A stretch of DNA of 64,000 nt, from assembly GCF_014191255.1 (NCBI RefSeq), contig NZ_JACHWH010000001.1, forward strand, positions 1,736,001 through 1,800,000. The letters run 5' to 3'. This stretch comes from Amycolatopsis bartoniae (GTDB lineage: Bacteria > Actinomycetota > Actinomycetes > Mycobacteriales > Pseudonocardiaceae). Positions 1-8,824 of the stretch are shown here, piece after piece. Made by a program: the position numbers and the translations under genes. How positions within the stretch are numbered: position 1 is the first letter of the stretch; every line of letters starts with the position of its first letter. The notes beneath the pieces are model-generated. The model was not told the origin of the DNA. It did no database searches and worked only from the letters and a program-made list of their open reading frames with translations.

Positions 1-22
1 TACGTGAAGGAGCCGGCACCCC

Positions 23-1417
23 ATGGGCAGAACGCGTGCCCTTCTGGCGGTACTCGCCGCCTGCCTCCTGTCGGTGCTCACGGCCGTTCCGGCGGCCGCG
101 GCCTACCAGGAGCAGACGGGCCATCTGGTCACGCCGGGACAGCCGTACGGCGGCAAGTCCCGGTCCGGCGACTGGCTGGGGTCGTACCTCGTCAACGGCA
201 AGCAGGTCTTCTGTGTGCAGTTCGAGTACAAGGCCCCGGACACCGACGAGCAGTACCAGCCCGGTGACGAGCTGCGCACCAAGTGGGGCGACCCGCTGTC
301 CCCTGACGTCTCGGCCGACATCTCGTACCTGCTGCTGCGCTACGGCGACACGAAGAACCCGGACCAGGCCGCCGCGCTCGCGCACCTGCTGCATTCGTGG
401 ACGTCGCCGCCGCGCCAGGGGCACGACGACCTCAACCCGAACAACGACTTCCGCCACATCGCCTACGACGCGCCGTTCCACCTGGCGAAGCTGCCCGCGG
501 CCGCGCAGCAGGCGGTGCGGGCCCTGACGGCGGACGCCGAGGCCAACCGCGGCCCGTGGACGGCCGAGATCACCGCGCCGAGGGCCGACCAGCTGATCGG
601 CACGGCGGGCGAGTGGACCGTGACGGTGCGCAACGCCAAGGGCAAGGGCATGGCGGACGTCCCCGTCACGCTCCAGCTCACCGGCGCCGCGCTGGCGGAC
701 GGTGGGAAGAAGGCCGCGGTGACCACGGGCGACGACGGCACGGCGACGGTGAAGATCACGCCCACGGCGGCCGATCCGCAGGTGACGGCCACGCTCTCCG
801 CCCCGGCGGACAAGCCGTACGTGCAGGCGCCGGTCGACGTCGACACCCAGCGCGTGGTGTCCACCGGCGGCGAGAAGGAGCTGACCGCGAAGGCCGGTGC
901 GAAGGCGAGCACCAAGCCCGGCTCGGTGCAGGTCACGAAGCTCGACGCGCAGAGCGGCAAGGGCATCAGCGGCGTGGCGCTGCGGCTGACGGCCAAGGAC
1001 CACACGGCGCCCGCGAAGGACCAGGACGGCAAGCCGCTGACCGGTCCCGACGGGAAGCCCGCGGTGCTCACCACCGAGGGCGACGAGGGCAAGGTGACGG
1101 TCGGGAACCTGCGGACGCCGCAGGAGATCTGCGTGGTCGAGGTGAGCCCGCCGGACGGGTACGACCAGGCGTTCGACCCGGCGAACCCACCCTCGGCGTG
1201 CGGCACGGTGCAGCCCGGCGAGACGCTCGCGCTCGCGATCAGCAACGTCCCCAACCAGGTGCCCACGGCCATTCCGGCGGGTGCCGACCCGCCCACCGCG
1301 GTGCTGCACGCGAGCACCACCGTGGTCACGTCGCCGCTCGGCGTCGCGACGCTCGGTGGGCTGGCGCTCTTCGGAGCGGGGCTGGTCGGGTTCCTCGCGC
1401 GACGCCGGTTCCGGTAG
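23..1417 (+). CDS. Secreted, putatively surface-anchored protein with SpaA-like domain
   Basis: 464 aa. A signal peptide of about 27 residues ends in an Ala-rich cleavage site. The N-terminal domain has a Cys at about residue 64 (FCVQ) and a Gln at about 115 (DQAAA), spaced like the Cys and Gln of surface thioester (TQXA) domains; that match is only suggestive. Two Ig-like or prealbumin-like segments follow, the second (GKISGVALRLT-like, about 300-400) resembling SpaA/Cna-B folds. The C-terminus is a hydrophobic helix ending in RRRFR, which is the layout of a sortase substrate, but no LPxTG or LAxTG pentapeptide is visible before it. The start is supported by GAAGGAG 9 bases upstream. A sortase gene follows after 2 bases, so the two are probably one operon. 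Confidence 0.75.
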   Translation: MGRTRALLAVLAACLLSVLTAVPAAAAYQEQTGHLVTPGQPYGGKSRSGDWLGSYLVNGKQVFCVQFEYKAPDTDEQYQPGDELRTKWGDPLSPDVSADISYLLLRYGDTKNPDQAAALAHLLHSWTSPPRQGHDDLNPNNDFRHIAYDAPFHLAKLPAAAQQAVRALTADAEANRGPWTAEITAPRADQLIGTAGEWTVTVRNAKGKGMADVPVTLQLTGAALADGGKKAAVTTGDDGTATVKITPTAADPQVTATLSAPADKPYVQAPVDVDTQRVVSTGGEKELTAKAGAKASTKPGSVQVTKLDAQSGKGISGVALRLTAKDHTAPAKDQDGKPLTGPDGKPAVLTTEGDEGKVTVGNLRTPQEICVVEVSPPDGYDQAFDPANPPSACGTVQPGETLALAISNVPNQVPTAIPAGADPPTAVLHASTTVVTSPLGVATLGGLALFGAGLVGFLARRRFR

Positions 1418-1419
1418 CC

Positions 1420-2109
1420 GTGCACGGAAGGGTGGCAGGAGCGGGTCTGGTGGCGGCCGCGGCGGTGTTGCTGGCCGTTTCGACGGGAGGCGTGCTGCTT
1501 TCTCCGCCCACCGCGGCGGTGGCGGGCACGCCCCACGCGTTGCCGGTCGCCCCGGCTCCGGCCGTGATCCAGCAGACCCAGCAGGCCACCGCCTCGCCTC
1601 CCTCGCCGGTCACCACGGCACCGCCACCGGCCTCGTCCGTGGCACCGGCACCGGCCGTGGCGACGACACCGGCGCAGGCGCCGGGCACGGTGCGGCTGCC
1701 CAGTGGCAGCACGGCCCGCCTGGTCCGGCAGGAGGTCGTCGGCGGCGTGCTCCCGGTGCCCCGGAGCCTGAACGACGCGGCCTGGTGGGGCGCGGACCTC
1801 GACGCGCCACGCGGCGCCACCGTGTTCGCGGGTCACGTGAACTGGGCAGGACGGACGGGCCCGTTCGCCGAGCTGTGGACCGCGCGCATCGGCCAGGAGG
1901 TCACGGTGGTGGCGCCGGACGGGCGGCTCCTGCGGTACCGGGTGTCGCAGCTGATCAGCCTGCAGAAGGACGAGCTCCCGCACCGCGCCGTGGAGCTGTT
2001 CGGGCAGACCGGCGCGCACCGCCTGGTCCTGGTCACGTGCGGCGGCGAGTGGGTCGGTGGTGCACAGGGCTACGCCGAGAACCGCGTCGCGATCGCCGAC
2101 CCCGCCTGA
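1420..2109 (+). CDS. Class E/F-type sortase (cysteine transpeptidase)
   Basis: 229 aa from a GTG start 2 bases after the previous stop, implying translational coupling. The order is an N-terminal membrane helix (about 5-27), an extracellular Pro/Ala/Thr linker to about 90, then the sortase barrel. The catalytic triad is visible: His in FAGHVNW (about 142), Cys in LVTCGG (about 207) and Arg in ENRVA (about 222). The short C-terminus after Arg is typical of actinobacterial class E/F sortases, which join surface proteins to peptidoglycan or act as housekeeping sortases. Its adjacent likely substrate lacks a recognisable sorting pentapeptide, so the true substrate is an inference from position. 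Confidence 0.88.
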   Translation: MHGRVAGAGLVAAAAVLLAVSTGGVLLSPPTAAVAGTPHALPVAPAPAVIQQTQQATASPPSPVTTAPPPASSVAPAPAVATTPAQAPGTVRLPSGSTARLVRQEVVGGVLPVPRSLNDAAWWGADLDAPRGATVFAGHVNWAGRTGPFAELWTARIGQEVTVVAPDGRLLRYRVSQLISLQKDELPHRAVELFGQTGAHRLVLVTCGGEWVGGAQGYAENRVAIADPA

Positions 2110-2189
2110 GCAGTGGTGGTGGTTCTCACTCGACAGGGCGAGGACAATGCCCCAGAAGGTTCTGCACGTACGCGACGAAGGGTGACCCG

Positions 2190-4184
2190 ATGCCCGGCTA
2201 CCTCGTGACCGGCGCGACCGGCCTGATCGGCCGCCACTTCACCCGGCTCCTGCTCGAACGGGACGACACCGAGCACGTCCGGCTCCTGGTCCGCGCGGCC
2301 TCCCGCGACCGGCTGGAGAGCCTGGTGGCGACGTGGCCGCACCCGGAGAAGGTCTCGCTCGTGGTCGGCGACCTGTCGGCCGAGCGGCTCGGCGTGGGTG
2401 ACGAGGTCCGCGAGGAGCTGCGCGGGCAGGTCGACCACCTCGTGCACCTGGCGGCGCTGTACGACATCACGGCCGACGACGAGACCAGCGTCCGCGCCAA
2501 TGTGGACGGCACGCGCAACGTGCTCGAACTGGCCGCGGACCTGCGTGTGGGTTGTCTGCACCACGTGTCCTCCGTGGCCGTGGCCGGTGACCACGAGGGC
2601 GTGTTCACCGAGGACATGTTCGACGTGGGCCAGCGGCTGCCGACCGCCTACCACCGCACGAAGTTCGAGGCGGAACGGCTGGTGCGCCACCAGCACGAGG
2701 TGCCGTGGCGGGTGTACCGGCCCGCCATCGTCGTCGGGCACTCCGAGACCGGCGAGATGGACAAAGTGGACGGTCCCTACTACCTGTTCACGGCCATCGA
2801 CAAGCTCAACCGGCTGCCGAACCTCCCGCTGGTCGGCCCGGACCTCGGCAACACGAACATCGTGCCCGTCGACTACGTGGCCAAGGCACTGCTGGCGCTG
2901 GTCACGCGGCAGCACCTCGACGGCTGCACGTTCCACCTGGTCAGCCCGGAACCGCAGCCGGTCGTCTCGGTCTACAACGCGTTCGCCCGCGCCGCGGGTG
3001 CGCCGACCATCGACGTGCAGCTCGACGAGCGCCTGTCCAAGGGCATCGTGCGGCTGGTGAAGCTGACCGAGCACGTGCCCGGGGTGTCGCTGGTGCGCGA
3101 CGGGTTCCTCGCCCGGCTGGGCATTCCGCCCGTGCTGCTGGAGAACACGGCGTTCCCGTCGGTGTTCGCCTCCTCCGCCACGCGCAAGGAACTGGCGTCG
3201 AGCGGCGTGGAGGTGCCGCGGCTGGAGAACTACGCCGACGTGCTGTGGCGGTACTGGCGCGAGCACCTCGACCCGTTCCGTGCGCGGGTGCACGGCAGCC
3301 GCGGGGAACTGGACGGGCGGCGGATCGTCATCACCGGCGCGTCGTCCGGCATCGGGCGCGCCACGGCGCTGAAGGTCGCGGCGCAGGGCGCGGTTCCGCT
3401 GCTGGTGGCCCGGCGGCAGCACGAGCTCGAAGAGGTGCGCGACGAGATCGTCGCGGCGGGCGGCAGTGCCGCGGTGTACCCGGCGGACCTGACCGATGTG
3501 GAGTCGGTGAGCAAGCTCGTCAAGCAGATCCTCGACGAGCAGGGCCGCATCGACATGGTGGTCAACAACGCGGGCCGCTCGATCCGCCGGTCGATCAAGC
3601 TGTCGTACGACCGGTTCCACGACTACGAGCGTGCGATGGCGATCAACTACTTCGGCGCGGTGCGGCTGATCCTCGCGGTGCTGCCACACATGTCGGAACG
3701 CAAGTTCGGGCACATCGTCAACGTGTCCTCGATCGGCGTGCAGGGCATCGCGCCCCGCTTCTCCGCGTACGTGGCGTCGAAGGCGGCGCTGGACTACTTC
3801 AGCAAGATCGCGGCGACCGAGACCCATGGCGACGGGATCACGTTCACCACCATCCACATGCCGCTCGTGCGGACGCCGATGATCCGGCCGACGAAGATCT
3901 ACGACGCGTTTCCCACGAAATCGCCCGATCAGGCGGCGGACATGGTCGTGCGCGCACTGCGTGAACGCCCGAAGCACATCGGCACTCCGGAGGGGTACCT
4001 CATCCAGGCGGCGTACACGTTCCTGCCCGGAGTCGTGGATGCGCTGGCGTACGAGGGTTTCCGCATCTTCCCGGACTCCGAGGCGGCGGGCGGCACCGGT
4101 GAGATCAAGCTGGGCAAGGGGGAACGGCACCTGTCCAAGGCGGCGACGCGCCTGATCAAGCTCACGCGCGGCTTCCACTGGTGA
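2190..4184 (+). CDS. Two-domain fatty acyl-CoA reductase / short-chain dehydrogenase (AcrA1-like)
   Basis: 664 aa. Residues 1 to about 370 form an extended SDR with TGATGLIG at the start and an active-site YHRTK near 154-158, as in NADPH-dependent acyl-CoA reductases. Residues from about 378 form a classical SDR with TGASSGIG near 381 and YVASK near 526. This tandem architecture and length match the mycobacterial AcrA1 (Rv3391) type, which reduces fatty acyl-CoA to aldehyde or alcohol for wax or lipid synthesis. ATG 2190 is preceded by GAAGGGTGA. The gene stands alone; a WS/DGAT-type acyltransferase that could use the alcohol lies 40 kb away at 44295. The substrate is not determinable from sequence. 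Confidence 0.85.
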   Translation: MPGYLVTGATGLIGRHFTRLLLERDDTEHVRLLVRAASRDRLESLVATWPHPEKVSLVVGDLSAERLGVGDEVREELRGQVDHLVHLAALYDITADDETSVRANVDGTRNVLELAADLRVGCLHHVSSVAVAGDHEGVFTEDMFDVGQRLPTAYHRTKFEAERLVRHQHEVPWRVYRPAIVVGHSETGEMDKVDGPYYLFTAIDKLNRLPNLPLVGPDLGNTNIVPVDYVAKALLALVTRQHLDGCTFHLVSPEPQPVVSVYNAFARAAGAPTIDVQLDERLSKGIVRLVKLTEHVPGVSLVRDGFLARLGIPPVLLENTAFPSVFASSATRKELASSGVEVPRLENYADVLWRYWREHLDPFRARVHGSRGELDGRRIVITGASSGIGRATALKVAAQGAVPLLVARRQHELEEVRDEIVAAGGSAAVYPADLTDVESVSKLVKQILDEQGRIDMVVNNAGRSIRRSIKLSYDRFHDYERAMAINYFGAVRLILAVLPHMSERKFGHIVNVSSIGVQGIAPRFSAYVASKAALDYFSKIAATETHGDGITFTTIHMPLVRTPMIRPTKIYDAFPTKSPDQAADMVVRALRERPKHIGTPEGYLIQAAYTFLPGVVDALAYEGFRIFPDSEAAGGTGEIKLGKGERHLSKAATRLIKLTRGFHW

Positions 4185-4256
4185 GTCCAACCGGGACGAG
4201 TGGACACGCACTGACCTGACGGCGTTAACACCGTGTGCGCGGGTACCTTCTTCGGC

Positions 4257-5447
4257 ATGGTTCCCGATCGAGACAACGCGCTGCTCCCGCTGAAGCGTGA
4301 CTACAACCAGGTGTGGCACGGTTTCGACCGCGGCCAGGTGCTGCAGTACCTGGACCACGTCGAGTCACACCTGCGTCGGGTGATGGCCGATCGTGACGCG
4401 GCGATGGCGCAGGCGAGCACGATGTCCCGGGAACTGGAGAGCGCGCGTGGCGAGATCCAGCGGCTGCGCACGCGGGTCGAGGAGCTGAAGCGGCCGCCGG
4501 AGCGGATCGAGGACCTCGACGAGCGGATGCAGCGCACGATCGAGCTCGCGAACGCGCGTGCGGAGGAGATCGTGACCCGGGCGCAGGTGGCGGCCGAGGA
4601 GCACTGGGCGTCCAGCACGGACGTGTCCACCAGGTTGCGGGAGCGGTACCAGAAGCTGATCGACGCGCTGGAGACGCACGCGGAGGCGCTGGAGTCCGAG
4701 CACAAGAACGCGCTCGACGCGACGAAGCTCGAGGTCCAGAAGCTGACGACGGACGCGGCCCGGCGCCGGACGGCGCTCGACATCGAGGCGGAGCGCAAGC
4801 GCCGCACGATCGAGCACGACTTCGAGACCTCCATGGCGGCGCAGCGGGCCGCGCTGGAGAAGCACATCGCGGACCAGCAGACGGCGAGCAAGAACCAGGC
4901 CGAGCGCCGGATCGCGGAGGCGACGGCCGAGGCGAAGCGCCTGGTCGACGAGGCGACCGCCCGCGCCAACCGGCTCATCTCGGAGGCCACCGCGCAGGCG
5001 GAGCGCCGCGAGGACGAGGCGAACCGGAAGGTGCAGCGCCTCACGTCGCTGAGCGAGCAGGCCGTGGGCCGCCTCCGCAAGGCGAACGAGGTGCTGGCGC
5101 GCAGCCACCAGTCGCTGTCGCCGCTGCGGGAGGAGTCGGTGGTGGACATGACCCGCCCGGCGCCGGTCGAGCCGGCCCCGGCGCCAGGTTCCGAGGCGCC
5201 GACGGCGTACGTCAAGCCGGTGCCGACTGCCCCGGCGTCGACGGTCCCCGCCCAGAGCGCGGCGCCGAAGGCTCCGGCGCCGGTTCCGGTGACGCCCGCG
5301 CAGGTCGTGGTTCCGCCCGCCGGGGAGTCCGCGCTTCCGCAGCCGTCCAACGGCGAGAGCAAGCCGGTCACGCCGACGAAGCCCGCCCTGTCCCCGACGA
5401 AGCCCGCGCAGCAGCCAGTCGAACCGGCGTCTTCCAAGCGCCAGTAG
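4257..5447 (+). CDS. DivIVA-like coiled-coil protein with Pro/Ala-rich tail
   Basis: 396 aa from ATG 4257 (an in-frame GTG at 4233 would add 8 residues). The N-terminus, with FDRGQVLQYLDHVESHLRR, resembles the DivIVA/Wag31 membrane-curvature motif (F-x-x-G-Y-x-x-x-x-V). Residues about 25-290 form a nearly continuous Arg/Glu/Ala-rich coiled coil, and the last 100 residues are Pro/Ala/Thr-rich and probably unstructured. Such proteins scaffold polar growth or the cytoskeleton in actinobacteria. It is not the main Wag31, which normally sits beside ftsZ/sepF, so a secondary polar or filament-forming scaffold is the likely role. It is monocistronic and convergent with the amidase gene. Confidence 0.7.
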   Translation: MVPDRDNALLPLKRDYNQVWHGFDRGQVLQYLDHVESHLRRVMADRDAAMAQASTMSRELESARGEIQRLRTRVEELKRPPERIEDLDERMQRTIELANARAEEIVTRAQVAAEEHWASSTDVSTRLRERYQKLIDALETHAEALESEHKNALDATKLEVQKLTTDAARRRTALDIEAERKRRTIEHDFETSMAAQRAALEKHIADQQTASKNQAERRIAEATAEAKRLVDEATARANRLISEATAQAERREDEANRKVQRLTSLSEQAVGRLRKANEVLARSHQSLSPLREESVVDMTRPAPVEPAPAPGSEAPTAYVKPVPTAPASTVPAQSAAPKAPAPVPVTPAQVVVPPAGESALPQPSNGESKPVTPTKPALSPTKPAQQPVEPASSKRQ

Positions 5448-5454
5448 CGGCAAC

Positions 5455-5535
5455 CGCGGCGAGGGGTTGAGCCGCTCCAGCCGGGAACCACCGCCAGCGG
5501 GCGAGCCTCCCCGCCGGGTGCGGCGACCAGCGGCC
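5455..5535. repeat. Partial duplicate of the amidase gene 3' end
   Basis: The stretch from GAGGGGTTGAGCCGCTCCAG to about 5535 repeats, with scattered mismatches, the coding sequence for the last amidase residues at about 5608-5695. Read on the minus strand it still encodes LVAAPGGEAR followed by out-of-frame sequence. The copy lies beyond the amidase stop, between it and the convergent DivIVA-like gene, so it is a relic of a tandem duplication of about 155 bases. Confidence 0.75.
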
Positions 5536-5586
5536 CCAACCACACCCCCGCAGCCAGCCGAACCTGCGGCCGCCAAGGGGCAGCCG

Positions 5587-6918
5587 CTACCGCGCCCCCG
5601 CCTGGGGCAGTCGCGGCCAGGGGTTCAGCCGCTCCAGTTGGGCGGCCACCGCCAGCAGGCGGGCCTCCCCGCCGGGGGCGGCGACCAGCTGGACGCCCAG
5701 TGGCAGCCCGTTGGGGTGACGGGCGGCGGGTACGGACATCGCGGGGTAACCGGCCAGGTTCCACAGTCCCGCGAACGGCGCCACCCGCACCGAGCTGACC
5801 GCGTTCGCCAGCGCGGAGCGTTCGTGCCACCGCGCGGCCTTCACCGGCAGCGCGGCCAGCGTCGGCGTCAGCAGGACGTCGTGGTCCGCGAAGAACTCCG
5901 CCGCGCGGCGGCGCCAGCGCTCCCTCGTTCCCGGACGGACCAGGCCCGCCCTGCGCAGTGCGCGGCCCAGGCGCACGTGCGCCTGCGTCCGCGGTTGCAG
6001 CAGCGTCCGGTCCAGGTCGTCCGCCTGCTCCGACGGACCCGCGAACCAGCGCGTGAGGAGGCCGAACGTCGCCTCGTAGCCGTACCGGGGCGTGGCCCGC
6101 TCGACCTCGTGCCCGGCTCCCGCCAGCGCGTCCGCCACCCGGTCCACCGCCTCGCACAGGGGTTTCGGCACTGGGGCACGCGTCAGCGGCACGTCGACCG
6201 ACACCGCGACCCGCAGCCTGCCCGGCTCGCCCACCCGCGCCAGGTCCGGCCGGTCGCCGAGCACCGACAGCAGCAACGCCGCGTCGGCCACCGTCGTCGC
6301 GAGGCTGCCGTGCGCGGACATCCCGTACCAGCCCTCCTCGGTCAGCAGGTCCCCGCCCGGCTTGATCCCGACCAGCCCGCACATCGCCGAAGGCAACCGC
6401 ACCGACCCCGCGCCGTCCGTCCCGTGCGCCACCGGCACCAGACCCGCCGCCACCGCCGCCGCGCTGCCGCCCGACGAACCACCCGCCGTGTACTCCGGCT
6501 GCCACGGGTTGCGCGCGATCCCGCCCGGACCGTCGGTCATGGGCCACACGCACAGCTCGGGCACCCGCGTCAGCCCGACGATCACCGCGCCCGCCGCCCG
6601 CAACCGCGCGACCACATCGGAGTCCTTTGTGGACGTCTCCACGGGCGCCGCGGCCGAGCCCCAGGACGCGTACTCACCCGCGATCTCCGTGACGTCCTTG
6701 ACCGCGACCGGCACCCCGGCGAGCGGCAGCTGCGCCAGATCCGGCCGTTGCGCCACCGCGCGCGCCTCGGCCACCGCCTCCTCCGCGCGCACCCTGCGGA
6801 ACGCGCCCACCACGCGGTCCGCCGCCTCGATCCCCGCCAGCACCCGCTCGGTCAGCGCCACCGGGTCGAGCTCGCCCGCCCGGACCGCCGCCGCCAGCTC
6901 CGTCGCCGTCGCATCCAT
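5587..6918 (-). CDS. Amidase signature-family hydrolase
   Basis: 443 aa, close to the usual 450-500 of the family. The Ser-cisSer-Lys triad is present: Lys in VAVKDV (about 75), Ser in the Gly/Ser loop GGSSGGSA (about 148-154), and the nucleophilic Ser in DGAGSVR (about 172). These enzymes hydrolyse amides to acid plus ammonia (for example indoleacetamide, nicotinamide or aryl amides); the related GatA works with GatB, which is not here. No signal peptide is seen, so it is cytoplasmic. It stands alone, 71 bases from the divergent lipoprotein gene. The substrate is unknown. Confidence 0.88.
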   Translation of the reverse strand: MDATATELAAAVRAGELDPVALTERVLAGIEAADRVVGAFRRVRAEEAVAEARAVAQRPDLAQLPLAGVPVAVKDVTEIAGEYASWGSAAAPVETSTKDSDVVARLRAAGAVIVGLTRVPELCVWPMTDGPGGIARNPWQPEYTAGGSSGGSAAAVAAGLVPVAHGTDGAGSVRLPSAMCGLVGIKPGGDLLTEEGWYGMSAHGSLATTVADAALLLSVLGDRPDLARVGEPGRLRVAVSVDVPLTRAPVPKPLCEAVDRVADALAGAGHEVERATPRYGYEATFGLLTRWFAGPSEQADDLDRTLLQPRTQAHVRLGRALRRAGLVRPGTRERWRRRAAEFFADHDVLLTPTLAALPVKAARWHERSALANAVSSVRVAPFAGLWNLAGYPAMSVPAARHPNGLPLGVQLVAAPGGEARLLAVAAQLERLNPWPRLPQAGAR

Positions 6919-6989
6919 GACCGCACCCTAAGCCGTAACGGCACCGGCGCACAGCGCGACTTCCGACGGTCCGAGACAAAGGAGTCGAC

Positions 6990-7460
6990 TTGTCCACTGG
7001 CAGATTTTCGCGCCTGGCCGGGGTTCTCGCGCTAGGCGTCACGCTCGCCGCCTGCGGCGCCGCCCCGGTGCTGCCCGCGACGACGACCACCACGACCCCA
7101 CCGGCCGTCGTCAGCAGCACCAGCACGGCGACCCCGCCGTCGCTCGCGACCACGCCGGCACCTCCGCCGGTCACTTCGGACACGCCTCAGCCCGCCGCGG
7201 CCGTCCCGCAGACCCACGCCGCGGCCGTCCCGCAGACCCACACGCCCACGACGACCAAGCGCACCACGGCGGCTGCGCCGAAGGCCGCGTCGTGCTCCGG
7301 CGGCTACATCAACGTGGACGGCAACTGCGTGCCGAGCCCCACGCACGCCGCCTCACCTCCGGCGGGCGCCACCGCGCACTGCAAGGACGGCACCTACAGC
7401 TTCAGCAAGCACCGGCAGGGCACCTGTTCAGGCCACGGCGGTGTCGCCGAGTGGCTGTGA
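6990..7460 (+). CDS. DUF3761 lipoprotein
   Basis: 156 aa from a TTG start chosen because AAAGGA lies 7 bases upstream. An N-terminal lipobox (TLAACG, Cys about 23) predicts membrane anchoring after type II signal peptidase cleavage. A low-complexity Thr/Pro/Ala spacer (about 25-95), containing a short direct repeat (VPQTH twice), leads to a C-terminal Cys-rich module (CSGGYINVDGNCV ... AHCKDGTYSFSKHRQGTCSGHGGV) that matches DUF3761. Four Cys suggest two disulfides outside the membrane. Function is unknown. Confidence 0.75.
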   Translation: MSTGRFSRLAGVLALGVTLAACGAAPVLPATTTTTTPPAVVSSTSTATPPSLATTPAPPPVTSDTPQPAAAVPQTHAAAVPQTHTPTTTKRTTAAAPKAASCSGGYINVDGNCVPSPTHAASPPAGATAHCKDGTYSFSKHRQGTCSGHGGVAEWL

Positions 7461-7465
7461 CCCCC

Positions 7466-7490
7466 GTCAGTCCGTTGTGGCCGGACTGAC
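7466..7490. terminator. Bidirectional hairpin between convergent genes
   Basis: Nine-base perfect arms GTCAGTCCG / CGGACTGAC (7466-7474 and 7482-7490) with a 7-base loop, immediately after the DUF3761 gene and overlapping the last codons of the convergent transporter gene. No strong T tract, as is common in high-GC actinobacteria. Confidence 0.55.
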
Positions 7491-8747
7491 CGCCGTGCGG
7501 TCGGTGCCGAAGTTGATCCCCTTCGCCTCCTTGCCCACGAGCGTCAGCACGGTGACCACGACCAGCACCGGGATGATCGTCACGACCAGCGCGAACGGGT
7601 AGCCGTGGTGCTCGGCCAGGCTCTCCTGGATCGGCAGGTTGAACGCGGCGAGGCAGTTGCCCAGCTGGTACGTCACGCCGGGGTAGAAGCCGCGGATCGC
7701 GTCGGGCGACATCTCCGTCAGGTGCGCCGGGATGACACCCCACGCGCCCTGCACCATGACCTGCATCAGGAACGAGCCGAGGCACAGCAGCGCGGCCGTC
7801 TTCGACAACGCGAACAGCGGCACGATCGGCAGGCCGAGCACCGCGCAGAACGCGATCGTGTAGCGGCGGCCGAAGCGTTCGGACAGCGAGCCGAACACGA
7901 GACCGCCCGTGATGGCGCCGATGTTGTAGATCACCGCGATCCACGTGGCCGTCGTCGAGGACAGGCCGGCGCCGCCGGAGGTGTGCGCGGACAGGAAGGT
8001 CGGGTAGACGTCCTGCGTGCCGTGGCTCATCCAGTTGAAGGCCGTCATCAGCAGCACGAGGTAGACGAACCGGCGGATGATCTTCGGGTCGAGCAGGATG
8101 TCCTTGACCGAAGTGCGCGTCACGCGCATCTTCTGCCGCGCGCTCTCCCAGACCTCGGACTCCTTGACCCGCGCCCGGATGATCAGGCTGATCAGCGCCG
8201 GAATGATGCTCAGCGCGAACAGCCAGCGCCACGAAAGTCCCGCCCAGTGGAGGATGACCAGCGACGCGAGCGAGGCCAGCAGATAACCGAAGGAATAGCC
8301 CTCCTGCAGCACCCCGGAGAAGAACCCGCGCCGTTTCACCGGAATCTTCTCCATGGCGAGCGCCGCGCCCAGTCCCCATTCGCCGCCCATGCCGATGCCG
8401 TACAGCAGGCGCAGGATCAGCAGCACCGTGAAGTTCGGCGCGAACGCGCAGAGGAAACCGACGATCGAGTAGAACACGACGTCGACCATCAGCGGCACGC
8501 GCCGCCCGACGCGGTCGGCCCACAGCCCGAACAGCAGCGCCCCCACCGGCCGCATGATCAGCGTGGCCGTGGTGATGAACACTACGTCGGCCTTCTGCAT
8601 GCCGAAGCTCTTGGCGATGTCGGCGTAGACGAAGACGACGATGAAGTAGTCGAACGCGTCCATCGTCCAGCCGAGGACCGCGGCGATGAACGAGTTCCGC
8701 TGATCGGACGTGAGGCGCTGCCGCGCCCCTGCTGACGACTCTGCCAT
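7467..8747 (-). CDS. MFS transporter, sialate/carboxylate:H+ symporter type
   Basis: 426 aa with about 12 hydrophobic segments. The MFS loop motif [11 protein letters not shown] lies between TM2 and TM3, and its second-half counterpart [11 protein letters not shown] between TM8 and TM9. The start [21 protein letters not shown] region and [11 protein letters not shown] motif in TM4 are characteristic of the metabolite:H+ symporter group that includes Jen1-like and NanT-like carboxylate carriers. ATG 8747 is chosen at the MAESSAG N-terminus just before TM1. No catabolic genes are nearby to name the substrate; a monocarboxylate is the best guess. Confidence 0.82.
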   Translation of the reverse strand: MAESSAGARQRLTSDQRNSFIAAVLGWTMDAFDYFIVVFVYADIAKSFGMQKADVVFITTATLIMRPVGALLFGLWADRVGRRVPLMVDVVFYSIVGFLCAFAPNFTVLLILRLLYGIGMGGEWGLGAALAMEKIPVKRRGFFSGVLQEGYSFGYLLASLASLVILHWAGLSWRWLFALSIIPALISLIIRARVKESEVWESARQKMRVTRTSVKDILLDPKIIRRFVYLVLLMTAFNWMSHGTQDVYPTFLSAHTSGGAGLSSTTATWIAVIYNIGAITGGLVFGSLSERFGRRYTIAFCAVLGLPIVPLFALSKTAALLCLGSFLMQVMVQGAWGVIPAHLTEMSPDAIRGFYPGVTYQLGNCLAAFNLPIQESLAEHHGYPFALVVTIIPVLVVVTVLTLVGKEAKGINFGTDRTAVSPATTD

Positions 8748-8824
8748 GCGGATGACCTTATTTCGGCGCGCGCGTGGCAACCACCCGAAGCGGTGAGCAG
8801 TTTCCGGCCAAAGCGGACAAAATA

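Noticed and set aside
4185..4256. DivIVA-like protein as the main Wag31
   Set aside because: The neighbourhood lacks ftsZ, sepF and the yggS/yggT genes that normally accompany wag31, and the protein is longer with a Pro-rich tail.
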